Assembly: GCA_004298605.1 (NCBI GenBank)
Contig: SCPW01000343.1
Location: 1 to 6,464, forward strand
Source of the DNA: Gallionella sp.
GTDB lineage: Bacteria > Pseudomonadota > Gammaproteobacteria > Burkholderiales > Gallionellaceae
Length of the DNA: 6,464 bases
Reading direction: 5' to 3'
Below the pieces are notes generated by a model that was not told the DNA's origin, made no database searches, and worked only from the letters and a program-made list of their open reading frames with translations. Shown here in pieces: positions 1-5,068 of this stretch. How positions within the stretch are numbered: the first letter of the stretch is position 1; every line of letters begins with the position of its first letter. Position numbers and translations under genes: made by a program.

Positions 1-107
1 AGCGCGCCGCCATGCGCATGCAGCAAACGGCTGGCGCCGCGCTGTGCCGGCGGATGCTGCGCGATCAAGTGCTCCGGCAGGCAAAAATTAAATTCTTCGG
101 TACGCAT
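1..107 (-). CDS. queA: QueA, tRNA preQ1(34) S-adenosylmethionine ribosyltransferase-isomerase (N-terminal fragment, cut by window edge)
   Basis: Only the first 35 codons are present; the gene runs off the left edge. The translation starts MRTEEFNFCLPEHLIAQHP and continues to an R..ASRLL segment near residues 23-29. This matches the family's N-terminus: an acidic/aromatic start, LP.ELIAQ.P, then R..SRLL. QueA transfers the ribosyl part of SAM onto preQ1 at position 34 of tRNAs with GUN anticodons, giving epoxyqueuosine. The ATG at 105-107 gives the N-terminus expected for the family, but no clear Shine-Dalgarno sequence precedes it. The gene diverges from tRNA-Leu. A TACAAT at 137-142 (minus strand) could be its -10 box, but I see no good -35 partner. 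That queC and queE lie about 1 kb away supports the call. The identity rests on a short stretch, so it is likely but not certain. Confidence 0.82.
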   Translation of the reverse strand, partial: MRTEEFNFCLPEHLIAQHPPAQRGASRLLHAHGGA

Positions 108-143
108 GAGCAACGATGAAAATTTACAAAGGCGGGATTGTAG

Positions 144-172
144 TTGATGTGGCGGGTTGATTCATGGATAAT
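144..172 (+). promoter_or_regulatory. Sigma-70 promoter of tRNA-Leu
   Basis: A -35 box TTGATG (144-149) and a -10 box GATAAT (167-172) are separated by 17 bp. They are followed by a GC-rich discriminator (GCGCCCCG, 173-180). Transcription would start near 179-180, leaving a leader of only about five nucleotides before the tRNA at 185. GC-rich discriminators are typical of stable-RNA promoters under stringent control; that regulation is inferred. Confidence 0.65.
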
Positions 173-184
173 GCGCCCCGCTTG

Positions 185-271
185 GCCGGGGTGGTGGAAC
201 TGGTAGACGCGCCGGACTCAAAATCCGGTGTCCGAGAGGATGTGGGGGTTCGAGTCCCCCCCCCGGCACCA
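185..271 (+). tRNA. tRNA-Leu, anticodon CAA
   Basis: An 87-nt gene with CCA encoded. The acceptor stem GCCGGGG (185-191) pairs with CCCCGGC (261-267), followed by A and CCA. The anticodon stem CCGGA/TCCGG (212-216/224-228) encloses the loop CTCAAAA with anticodon CAA at 219-221, which reads UUG. The long variable arm (TCC GAGA GGA) is the class II form expected of leucine tRNAs. The T stem GGGGG/CCCCC is fully paired. The T stem runs directly into the acceptor stem and creates nine consecutive C (256-264). The gene is transcribed away from queA and has no obvious terminator immediately after it. Confidence 0.96.
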
Positions 272-309
272 CATCAATGTGGTAAAAATCCCGTATTTAC
301 AGCGTTTCA

Positions 310-669
310 ATGGTGACCTTGCGGGTACAGCGTTACCGCGCCAAACATCGCCGGATTGACTACGCACCGGCACAGCCAGCACTGGCAGCGATTGAACGGC
401 ACTTGACCGCTGGGTTGGACAACCGGCATCGCCGGGGTAATTGATAAGCTGATTGAGGCAGGCGACAAGGCCATTACCGGAAACAATTATCAGAGACCAT
501 AAAGAGATTTTCGCCCAACGCATCGCGTGTACGCACGAGGGCAGCACATGAATTTTTGAGTTCCATAAAGGAAGGCAAGGAACAAGCTGACCTAAGGGCA
601 ACATGGAAGCCGCCGCCGCTAGAGATAGCCCGGCGGTTTTTCTTTTGGTGGTGGCGGGTGGTGATGTGA
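310..669 (+). pseudogene. Frameshifted remnant of a small gene, possibly phage- or island-derived
   Basis: No intact reading frame spans this stretch, but protein-like pieces line up in order. From ATG 310 one frame reads MVTLRVQRYRAKHRRIDYAP and continues to GLDN (to 423). It then hits stops (first TGA 442-444). At about 424 the sense moves to the next frame, which reads IAGVIDKLIEAGDKAITGN (428-484). From 484 the first frame is open again (QLSETIKRFSPNASRVRTRA, then HEFLSSIKEGKE) until TGA 667-669. That pattern fits one inserted base near 424 and one lost base near 481-484. The tail past about 595 is probably not original, because a terminator lies inside it. I do not recognise a named family. 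The basic, short product and its place just after a tRNA-Leu gene suggest a decayed phage or island gene, but that is inference. Nothing else gene-like is visible between 272 and 730. Confidence 0.42.
613..646 (+). terminator. Intrinsic terminator, plus strand
   Basis: The hairpin pairs CCGCC+GCTA (613-621) with TAGC (626-629) and GGCGG (632-636), with a two-C bulge at 630-631 and a GAGA loop at 622-625. TTTTTCTTTT (637-646) follows. It would end plus-strand transcription coming from tRNA-Leu or the remnant gene before it runs into the opposing tRNA operon. Confidence 0.75.
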
Positions 670-729
670 TGCTGCACATCCCGGAAAATCCTACACTGCG
701 CCTACACGAACACCAGATAGCCGGACGTG

Positions 730-756
730 AAAAAGCCCTGCATCTCTGCAAGGCTT
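730..756 (-). terminator. Intrinsic terminator of the tRNA-Lys/tRNA-Thr operon
   Basis: Read on the minus strand, AAGCC (756-752) pairs with GGCTT (737-733) and TGCA (750-747) with TGCA (742-739), with one mismatch between the two helices and a GAGA loop. A run of five T (734-730, including the last stem bases) follows. It begins 8 nt after the CCA of tRNA-Thr, as expected for the end of a tRNA transcript. Confidence 0.72.
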
Positions 757-764
757 GATTTTAT

Positions 765-840
765 TGGTGCCGCTTGACGGACTCGAACTGTCGACCTACC
801 GCTTACAAGGCGGTTGCTCTACCAACTGAGCTAAAGCGGC
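765..840 (-). tRNA. tRNA-Thr, anticodon TGT
   Basis: A 76-nt gene with CCA encoded (765-767). The acceptor stem GCCGCTT pairs perfectly with AAGCGGC (769-775). The anticodon stem ACCGC/GCGGT encloses CTTGTAA, with anticodon TGT at 805-807, reading ACA. The D arm GCTC/GAGC is normal. The T stem is GACAG/CCGTC with one A-C mismatch (789 against 779), which is unusual in this otherwise well-paired arm. It is the second gene of an operon with tRNA-Lys and is followed by a terminator. Confidence 0.95.
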
Positions 841-869
841 ATTACGGATAAACGGGGGTACTGCATGAG

Positions 870-973
870 GCTCTTTTGCAAGCTGGTGGGTCGTGGCAGA
901 TTCGAACTGCCGACCAACGGATTAAAAGTCCGCTGCTCTACCGGCTGAGCTAACGACCCCTCCGCAAAAGAGC
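870..973. repeat. Inverted repeat flanking tRNA-Lys (10-bp arms)
   Basis: GCTCTTTTGC at 870-879 and GCAAAAGAGC at 964-973 are perfect reverse complements. Each arm is separated from the mature tRNA by exactly 4 nt (880-883 and 960-963). In the minus-strand transcript the upstream arm lies at or just after the predicted start (about 971) and the downstream arm is the 3' trailer. The two could therefore pair and close the precursor tRNA in an extra helix; two G-U pairs could lengthen it. Confidence 0.75.
884..959 (-). tRNA. tRNA-Lys, anticodon TTT
   Basis: A 76-nt gene with CCA encoded (884-886). The acceptor stem GGGTCGT pairs with ACGACCC (888-894). The anticodon stem CGGA/TCCG holds the loop CTTTTAA with anticodon TTT at 924-926, reading AAA and AAG. 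The T stem GGCAG/CTGCC is intact. It is the first gene after the promoter at 978-1005. The flanks are unusual: a perfect 10-bp inverted repeat lies exactly 4 nt outside each end of the gene (see separate entry). A lysine tRNA downstream of tol-pal-cpoB is also known from E. coli (the lysT cluster). Confidence 0.97.
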
Positions 974-977
974 GCGA

Positions 978-1005
978 ATTATACGGATTTGGCCCACCCT
1001 GTCAA
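978..1005 (-). promoter_or_regulatory. Consensus sigma-70 promoter of the tRNA-Lys/tRNA-Thr operon
   Basis: On the minus strand TTGACA (1005-1000) and TATAAT (983-978) are exact consensus boxes separated by 16 bp. A GC-rich discriminator (TCGCGC, 977-972) follows. The start site would be near 971, about 12 nt before tRNA-Lys. A perfect match in both boxes plus a GC-rich discriminator fits a strong, growth-rate-controlled stable-RNA promoter. It makes the tRNAs independent of the upstream queC transcript. Confidence 0.85.
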
Positions 1006-1070
1006 CGCAAAATACCGCATGCGCCAAGGTATGTGCGGCCATGCCGCGCGATGTGCCGCTCCGGTTGTGT

Positions 1071-1736
1071 TTAATACCGGGTCGGGTCATCCACGCCGGC
1101 AGCGGAAAACCCCGCGCGGCGCAGGCGGCATGAGTCGCATACGCCACATGCGCGCCCCCGCGCGTCGGCCTGGTAGCAGGAGACGGTCTGCGCATAATCC
1201 ACGCCGAGCTGTATTCCCCGGCGGATAATTTCCGCTTTGGATAAATGCAGCAGCGGCGCATGTACGGTGAGAGGGCTGCCTTCGACGGCCGCTTTGGTGG
1301 CGAGGTTGGCCATGTGTTCGAAGGCTTCGATATAGGCCGGGCGGCAATCGGGGTAGCCGGAGTAATCCACCGCGTTCACGCCGATGAAAATGTCCTGCGC
1401 CCGCAACACTTCGGCCCAGGCCAGAGCCAGTGACAACATGATGGTATTACGCGCGGGAACGTAAGTCGGCGGGATGCCCTCGGTGGGGTGTTGCGGTACG
1501 GCGATCGTGTTGTCGGTGAGGGCGGAGCCGCCGAATCCGGTCAGGTCGATGTTGATTACCCGGTATTCCCGTGCGCCCAGAGCCTGCGCCACGCGCTGCG
1601 CGGCGGCAAGTTCGGCATGATGGCGCTGCCCGTAATCCACACTCAGCGCGTAGCAGGTAAAACCCTGCGCGCGCGCCATCGCCAGCACGGTTGCCGAATC
1701 GAGTCCGCCCGACAACAGAATTACGGCATTTTTCAT
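1071..1736 (-). CDS. queC: QueC, 7-cyano-7-deazaguanine (preQ0) synthase
   Basis: A 221-residue cytoplasmic enzyme, normal length for the family. It converts 7-carboxy-7-deazaguanine to preQ0 using ATP and ammonia, in the queuosine pathway. The PP-loop ATP pyrophosphatase signature SGGLDSAT sits at residues 9-16, directly after the N-terminal strand. Four cysteines near the C-terminus (C187, C197, C200, C203, as C-x9-C-x2-C-x2-C) form the expected zinc site. The protein ends with the family-like [10 protein letters not shown] chose the ATG at 1734-1736 ([11 protein letters not shown]) because the frame upstream overlaps queE and has no family character. It starts 22 nt after the queE stop with only a weak ribosome site, suggesting co-translation with queE. 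No clear terminator separates its stop from the tRNA promoter. Confidence 0.96.
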   Translation of the reverse strand: MKNAVILLSGGLDSATVLAMARAQGFTCYALSVDYGQRHHAELAAAQRVAQALGAREYRVINIDLTGFGGSALTDNTIAVPQHPTEGIPPTYVPARNTIMLSLALAWAEVLRAQDIFIGVNAVDYSGYPDCRPAYIEAFEHMANLATKAAVEGSPLTVHAPLLHLSKAEIIRRGIQLGVDYAQTVSCYQADARGRACGVCDSCRLRRAGFSAAGVDDPTRY

Positions 1737-1758
1737 TATTGGCGCCCGTTTTTCATCA

Positions 1759-2418
1759 TCAATGGCCGGGTGCGCTGCCCCATAAAATCTTGTGTAACTG
1801 GATTTGCATGCGTACCGGCAAGCGGTCGCGCAATACCCATTCTGCCAGTTGTGTGGCATTCAACGATCCGTGCGCGGGCGAGAACAGGACCGCGCATTTT
1901 TCGGCCAGGCGATGTTGTTGCAGAATTTGTTTTGCCCATCGGTAATCGTTCTCGTCGCACAGCACGAATTTTATTTCGTCATGCCGTGCCAGCAGCGGCA
2001 GATTTTCCCAGCGATTTTTCTCAACTTCGCCGGACGCGGGGGTTTTGATGTCCACCACGCGCATCACGCGGGCATCCACTTCGCCGATATCCAGCGCGCC
2101 GCCGGTTTCCATGGAAACCTCGTAGCCTGCGTCACACAAGGCGCGCAGCAGGGGCAGGCAATTTTTTTGCGCCAGCGGTTCACCGCCGGTGACGGTGACA
2201 TAGCGCGGTGTATATCCGGCAACCTGCCGGAGGATATTTTCCACGCTCATGTTCCGGCCGCCCGTAAAAGCGTAGGTCGTATCGCAGTAAACACAGCGCA
2301 GCGGGCATCCGGTCAGACGAATAAACACCGTTGGCAACCCGATGCGGCTAGTCTCGCCCTGCAGGGAATAAAAAATTTCGCTGATGCGCAGTTGCGCCTC
2401 CGTGTTGGCGTGCGGCAT
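1759..2418 (-). CDS. queE: QueE, 7-carboxy-7-deazaguanine synthase (radical SAM)
   Basis: A 219-residue radical SAM enzyme that turns 6-carboxy-tetrahydropterin into 7-carboxy-7-deazaguanine, the step before QueC. The N-terminus has the family pattern [11 protein letters not shown] (12-22), binding the SAM and substrate pocket. The iron-sulfur cluster cysteines are C38, C42 and C45 (CPLRCVYC, the C-x3-C-x2-C type also found in the E. coli enzyme), followed by DT. The TGGEPL motif (77-82) is the usual SAM-amino-group contact. The C-terminus QLHKILWG (207-214) is typical. I chose the ATG at 2416-2418 ([10 protein letters not shown]). The longer open frame runs into cpoB and adds a low-complexity, non-family segment. 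Four nucleotides separate it from the cpoB stop, with AGG about 9 nt upstream inside the end of cpoB, so translation is likely coupled. Confidence 0.96.
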   Translation of the reverse strand: MPHANTEAQLRISEIFYSLQGETSRIGLPTVFIRLTGCPLRCVYCDTTYAFTGGRNMSVENILRQVAGYTPRYVTVTGGEPLAQKNCLPLLRALCDAGYEVSMETGGALDIGEVDARVMRVVDIKTPASGEVEKNRWENLPLLARHDEIKFVLCDENDYRWAKQILQQHRLAEKCAVLFSPAHGSLNATQLAEWVLRDRLPVRMQIQLHKILWGSAPGH

Positions 2419-2422
2419 GGCG

Positions 2423-3223
2423 CTACCTGGCGGTAGTAAGCAGCTTTTTGGCTTTGGCGGCAGCTTCGCTGGCGGGATATTTTGCGACGAGCTGTTTGAG
2501 TGTTTTTCGCGCTTCCGCATTCTGTTTCAGTTCCTGCTGGCATCCGGCGATATTGAACAATACCTCCGCCGCTTTCGGTGTGTCCGGAAAAGCCTTGAGC
2601 AAACCCTGATAAGTGCCCAGCGCGATCTTGTAATCCTTCAGCTCGAACTGGGCATTGCCCAGCCAGTAATGCGCGTTGGGGAGGTGTGCCGACTCGGGGT
2701 GTTTATTGATGAATGCCTGAAAAACATTGACCGCATCCGCATGGTTTCCGCTCTTGAACAGGCCGTAGGCAGTCTCGAAGGCGCGATTTTCTGCGGCGGG
2801 ATCGTCCGTATCCACCACCACGGGCAAGGCAGCTTTTGCTGCCTTTTCTGCCGCCGCCGCTTCCTCCAGAGATTCGAAGTGGCGCAGGCGCGTATCCAGA
2901 TCCACATAGAAATCCTTTTCGCGTTTTTCGGCGTCCTGCAGGCCGTGCGCCAACTCTTCATTCTGCCCGCGCAGTTTGCGGATTTCGGTGTTCAGTGCCT
3001 CGATCTGGCCTTGTAAATCCATGCTGGATTTGGTGTGCTGCCTGGCGGCATCTTCCAGCTTCAGCACACGTTCCTCCAGCACGGGCACACGTTCTTCCAG
3101 CTTCAGCACGCGCCCCTCGACTTGCTGGATTTGTTTGCGCGCTTCGTCGTCCGAAAACAACCCCGCTTGCGCGGGGACGGCGAAGCACGAAACCAGCAAT
3201 ATGAGGGCGCGCCGTTCCAGCAT
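2423..3223 (-). CDS. cpoB: CpoB (YbgF), Tol-Pal cell division coordinator
   Basis: A 266-residue periplasmic protein. In E. coli, CpoB binds TolA and links outer-membrane constriction to PBP1B peptidoglycan synthesis during division. A signal peptide occupies residues 1-20 (hydrophobic LILLVSCFAV, cleavage after AQA). A coiled coil runs from about 27 to 125. It includes three RVxxLEE heptads at 38-58 encoded by a 21-bp tandem repeat. An alanine-rich hinge follows (121-133). Three TPR-like units occupy 146-262, with recognisable pieces such as AYGLFKSGNHADAVNVFQ, NAHYWLGNAQFELKDYKIAL and VLFNIAGCQQELKQNAEARK. The gene starts 3 nt after the pal stop, with only a weak ribosome site, so it probably depends on coupling. 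The tol-pal context makes the identity firm. Confidence 0.95.
   Translation of the reverse strand: MLERRALILLVSCFAVPAQAGLFSDDEARKQIQQVEGRVLKLEERVPVLEERVLKLEDAARQHTKSSMDLQGQIEALNTEIRKLRGQNEELAHGLQDAEKREKDFYVDLDTRLRHFESLEEAAAAEKAAKAALPVVVDTDDPAAENRAFETAYGLFKSGNHADAVNVFQAFINKHPESAHLPNAHYWLGNAQFELKDYKIALGTYQGLLKAFPDTPKAAEVLFNIAGCQQELKQNAEARKTLKQLVAKYPASEAAAKAKKLLTTAR
3050..3112 (-). repeat. Three tandem 21-bp units in cpoB encoding RVxxLEE heptads
   Basis: Read on the minus strand, three consecutive 21-bp units each begin CGCGTG or CGTGTG and end CTGGA(A/G)GA(A/T). They encode RVLKLEE, RVPVLEE and RVLKLED (CpoB residues 38-58). The first and third units are nearly identical, while the middle one differs mainly at the codons giving P-V in place of L-K. 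Each unit equals one coiled-coil heptad, so copy-number changes would lengthen the coil without breaking the frame. Confidence 0.85.
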
Positions 3224-3226
3224 AGT

Positions 3227-3760
3227 TTATTTCGCGTAGTTCAAATCGGTGCGGCGGTTTTGCGACCAGGATGCTTCATCGTGCCCGCTTGCCCTGGGCT
3301 TTTCTTCGCCATAGCTCACGCTATCAAGCTGCCCATCCTTGACGCCGCCCAGCATCAGCATTTTCTTCACGCCATCGGCGCGGCGCTGGCCCAGGCCGAG
3401 GTTGTACTCGTTGCTGCCGCGCTCGTCGCAATTACCTTCCAGGCGCACTTTGCGGTTGGCGTGCTCGCTCAGATATTTGGCGTGCGCTTGCACGATCGGC
3501 TTGTCGTTATCCTGCACCACGGCCACATCGAACGGGTAGTACACGCTGCGCTTGGCCAGAATGCTGGACGGGTCGTTTAACGGATCAACCGCAATCTGCG
3601 CTACCGGCGCAGGTGCGGTAACCGCAGCGGCGGGTGGTGCGGCAGGTGCGGGTGCGGGCGCGGTCGTAACAGGCGCTGGCGCGGCGGGCTCCTGAGGCTT
3701 CTGGCTGGCGCACGCAGCGAGCAGGTTCAACAGGATGATGCTGACAACTATTTTTTTCAT
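3227..3760 (-). CDS. pal: Pal, peptidoglycan-associated lipoprotein
   Basis: A 177-residue outer-membrane lipoprotein that binds peptidoglycan and TolB, tethering the outer membrane to the cell wall. The lipoprotein signal peptide ends in LLAAC, so C17 is the lipidated residue. Residues 21-55 are a proline/alanine-rich linker. An OmpA-type domain fills 70-177, starting at the SVYYPFD strand. It has the peptidoglycan-binding stretch EGNCDERGS (108-116) followed by YNLGLGQRRA, and ends with QNRRTDLNYAK. C111 has no second cysteine in the mature domain to pair with. The ATG at 3758-3760 is set by an AAGGAG ribosome site and by the signal peptide; the open frame extends further upstream into tolB. 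It follows tolB by 31 nt and precedes cpoB by 3 nt. Confidence 0.97.
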   Translation of the reverse strand: MKKIVVSIILLNLLAACASQKPQEPAAPAPVTTAPAPAPAAPPAAAVTAPAPVAQIAVDPLNDPSSILAKRSVYYPFDVAVVQDNDKPIVQAHAKYLSEHANRKVRLEGNCDERGSNEYNLGLGQRRADGVKKMLMLGGVKDGQLDSVSYGEEKPRASGHDEASWSQNRRTDLNYAK

Positions 3761-3768
3761 GGTATTTT

Positions 3769-3774
3769 CTCCTT
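3769..3774 (-). promoter_or_regulatory. Strong ribosome binding site of pal
   Basis: AAGGAG on the minus strand lies 8 nt before the ATG at 3760. It is the clearest Shine-Dalgarno sequence in the operon and decides the pal start against the longer upstream frame. It fits Pal being made in larger amounts than the motor proteins; that reading is inference. Confidence 0.85.
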
Positions 3775-3791
3775 GGTTGAAAAATAAAAAC

Positions 3792-5057
3792 CTATGGCCC
3801 CCACACCGGTTCGCGCGCATCGCCGCTTTGCGCAAACATATGCTGTTTGATGCGCCCATCGCTGGAAACGGTCGCTAATATACCACGGCCTCGCGCCTCG
3901 CTGGCGAACAGGATGATCTTGCCGTTGGACGCAAAGCTGGGTTTTTTCTCCCACCCGCCTTCGGTCAAAACCGCCATCTGTCCGGTTTGAAAATCCTGCA
4001 CGGCAATGTGAAATTTGCCGTTGACGAGATGCGTACACACGAAGCTTTTGCCATCGGGGCTATGGCGCGGCGAAAAATTGGAACCCTCGCCAAACGTCAT
4101 GCGCTGCGCCGCGCCGCCTTCCACCGGTATGCGATAAATCTGCGCGCTGCCGCCACGGTCCGAGGTGAATAAAAGATATTGCCCATCCGGCGAAAAATTC
4201 GGCTCGGTGTCGATCGCGCCGCTGAAGGTGATGCGGCGGAGAGCGCTGCCATCCGGGCGCACCAGGTAAATCTGCGAGCTGCCGTCGCGCGTCAGCACGA
4301 CAGCCAATTGCCTGCCGTCCGGCGACCAGGCCGGCGCGCTGTTGCTGCCGCGATAATTGGCCAGCACCAGGCGCAAATTGGTGTACAGCGATTGCACATA
4401 CACCGCGGCATGCCCGGTTTCGAAGCTCACGTAAGCGAGATGGCTGCCGTCCGGCGACCAGGCGGGAGACATGATCGGCTCATTTTGCGCGAGCACGGTT
4501 TGCTCGTTGTAGCCGTCGCTATCGGCCACGATCAGGCGAAATTTTTTCCCCTCGCGGTTCACAAAAACGATGCGCGTGCTGAACACGCCCTTATTGCCGG
4601 TTAATTTTTCATAGATCAAATCCGCGATGCGGTGGCCGACGGCGCGCACTTGCCCTTCGCCCGCCGAAACCGCCTGGCCGACCAGTTCGGTCTGCTTGAC
4701 TGCGTCCAGCAGGCGGAAGCGCGCTTCGATACGGCCGTTTGCCTGAACTGCAACCGTACCTATCGCCAAGGCTTCCGCACCGCGCACCTGCCAATCGGGA
4801 TAGCTGACCTCGGCCAACTCGTGCGGCAATTTCCCCGCCGGATCAACCAGGCGAAACAGGCCGGTGCGCTGCAAATCGCTTGCAACCACTTCATGGATGG
4901 ATTGCGCCAGTTTATCGTCTCCGCCGAGCGGCACGATGGCCACCGGAATCTGATGTTCTCCCGCGCCGATGATTTCGATGCTCAATACCGCGCCTGCCAT
5001 CGAGGCCTGCGCCAGCAACAACAATCCGATCAAGCCCCGCAACACATTCAACACCAT
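3792..5057 (-). CDS. tolB: TolB, periplasmic Tol-Pal beta-propeller protein
   Basis: A 421-residue periplasmic protein, close to the usual length of about 430. It shuttles between Pal and TolA in the Tol-Pal system. A signal peptide covers about residues 1-23 (hydrophobic LRGLIGLLLLAQASMAGA). The N-terminal alpha/beta domain follows (about 25-155; SIEIIGAG, VVASDLQRTGLFRLVD). The C-terminal beta-propeller has repeated blade signatures: PAWSPDGSHLAYVS (198-211), PAWSPDGRQLAVVL (242-255), PNFSPDGQYLLFTS (286-299), PRHSPDGKSFVCTH (330-343) and PSFASNGKIILFAS (373-386), with REPVWGP closing the chain. The start at 5055-5057 has a purine-rich site (AGGGGGA) just upstream and lies 11 nt after the tolA stop. 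The long plus-strand open frames opposite it are shadows. Confidence 0.97.
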   Translation of the reverse strand: MVLNVLRGLIGLLLLAQASMAGAVLSIEIIGAGEHQIPVAIVPLGGDDKLAQSIHEVVASDLQRTGLFRLVDPAGKLPHELAEVSYPDWQVRGAEALAIGTVAVQANGRIEARFRLLDAVKQTELVGQAVSAGEGQVRAVGHRIADLIYEKLTGNKGVFSTRIVFVNREGKKFRLIVADSDGYNEQTVLAQNEPIMSPAWSPDGSHLAYVSFETGHAAVYVQSLYTNLRLVLANYRGSNSAPAWSPDGRQLAVVLTRDGSSQIYLVRPDGSALRRITFSGAIDTEPNFSPDGQYLLFTSDRGGSAQIYRIPVEGGAAQRMTFGEGSNFSPRHSPDGKSFVCTHLVNGKFHIAVQDFQTGQMAVLTEGGWEKKPSFASNGKIILFASEARGRGILATVSSDGRIKQHMFAQSGDAREPVWGP

Positions 5058-5068
5058 AAATCCCCCTT

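Noticed and set aside
218..751. A 177-codon minus-strand open frame ending in a GGDSNPHILSDTGF-like tail
   Set aside because: The tail is the antisense translation of tRNA-Leu, a well-known annotation artefact. The rest runs antisense over the remnant and both terminators and has no protein character.
603..758. Small plus-strand open frame starting MEAAAARDSPAVF (51 codons)
   Set aside because: It runs through the plus-strand terminator hairpin and into the opposing tRNA-operon terminator. Its sequence is explained by those structures, although a weak AAGG precedes the ATG.
261..771. Shared TGGTGCCG/CGGCACCA sequences as phage attachment repeats
   Set aside because: They are the ordinary 3' acceptor ends of tRNA-Leu and tRNA-Thr in opposite orientation; no longer direct repeat is seen.
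1021..1047. Possible terminator after queC (GCGGC-CAT-GCCGC at 1035-1047, and CCGCA/TGCGG further on)
   Set aside because: The stems are only 5 bp and no convincing T run follows on the minus strand, so I do not call a terminator.
1737..1758. preQ1 or preQ0 riboswitch ahead of queC or queE
   Set aside because: The gaps of 22 nt and 4 nt are too short for an aptamer and show no hairpin.
1737..1859. N-terminal extension of queC
   Set aside because: The extra 41 residues overlap queE and lie before [11 protein letters not shown], where family members begin. The same reasoning removes the extensions of queE (2419-2520) and pal (3761-3859).
1488..2048. Long plus-strand open frames opposite queC, queE, cpoB, pal, tolB, tolA and tolR
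   Set aside because: They are shadows of G+C-rich codon use in well-identified minus-strand genes and show no conserved motifs or ribosome sites.
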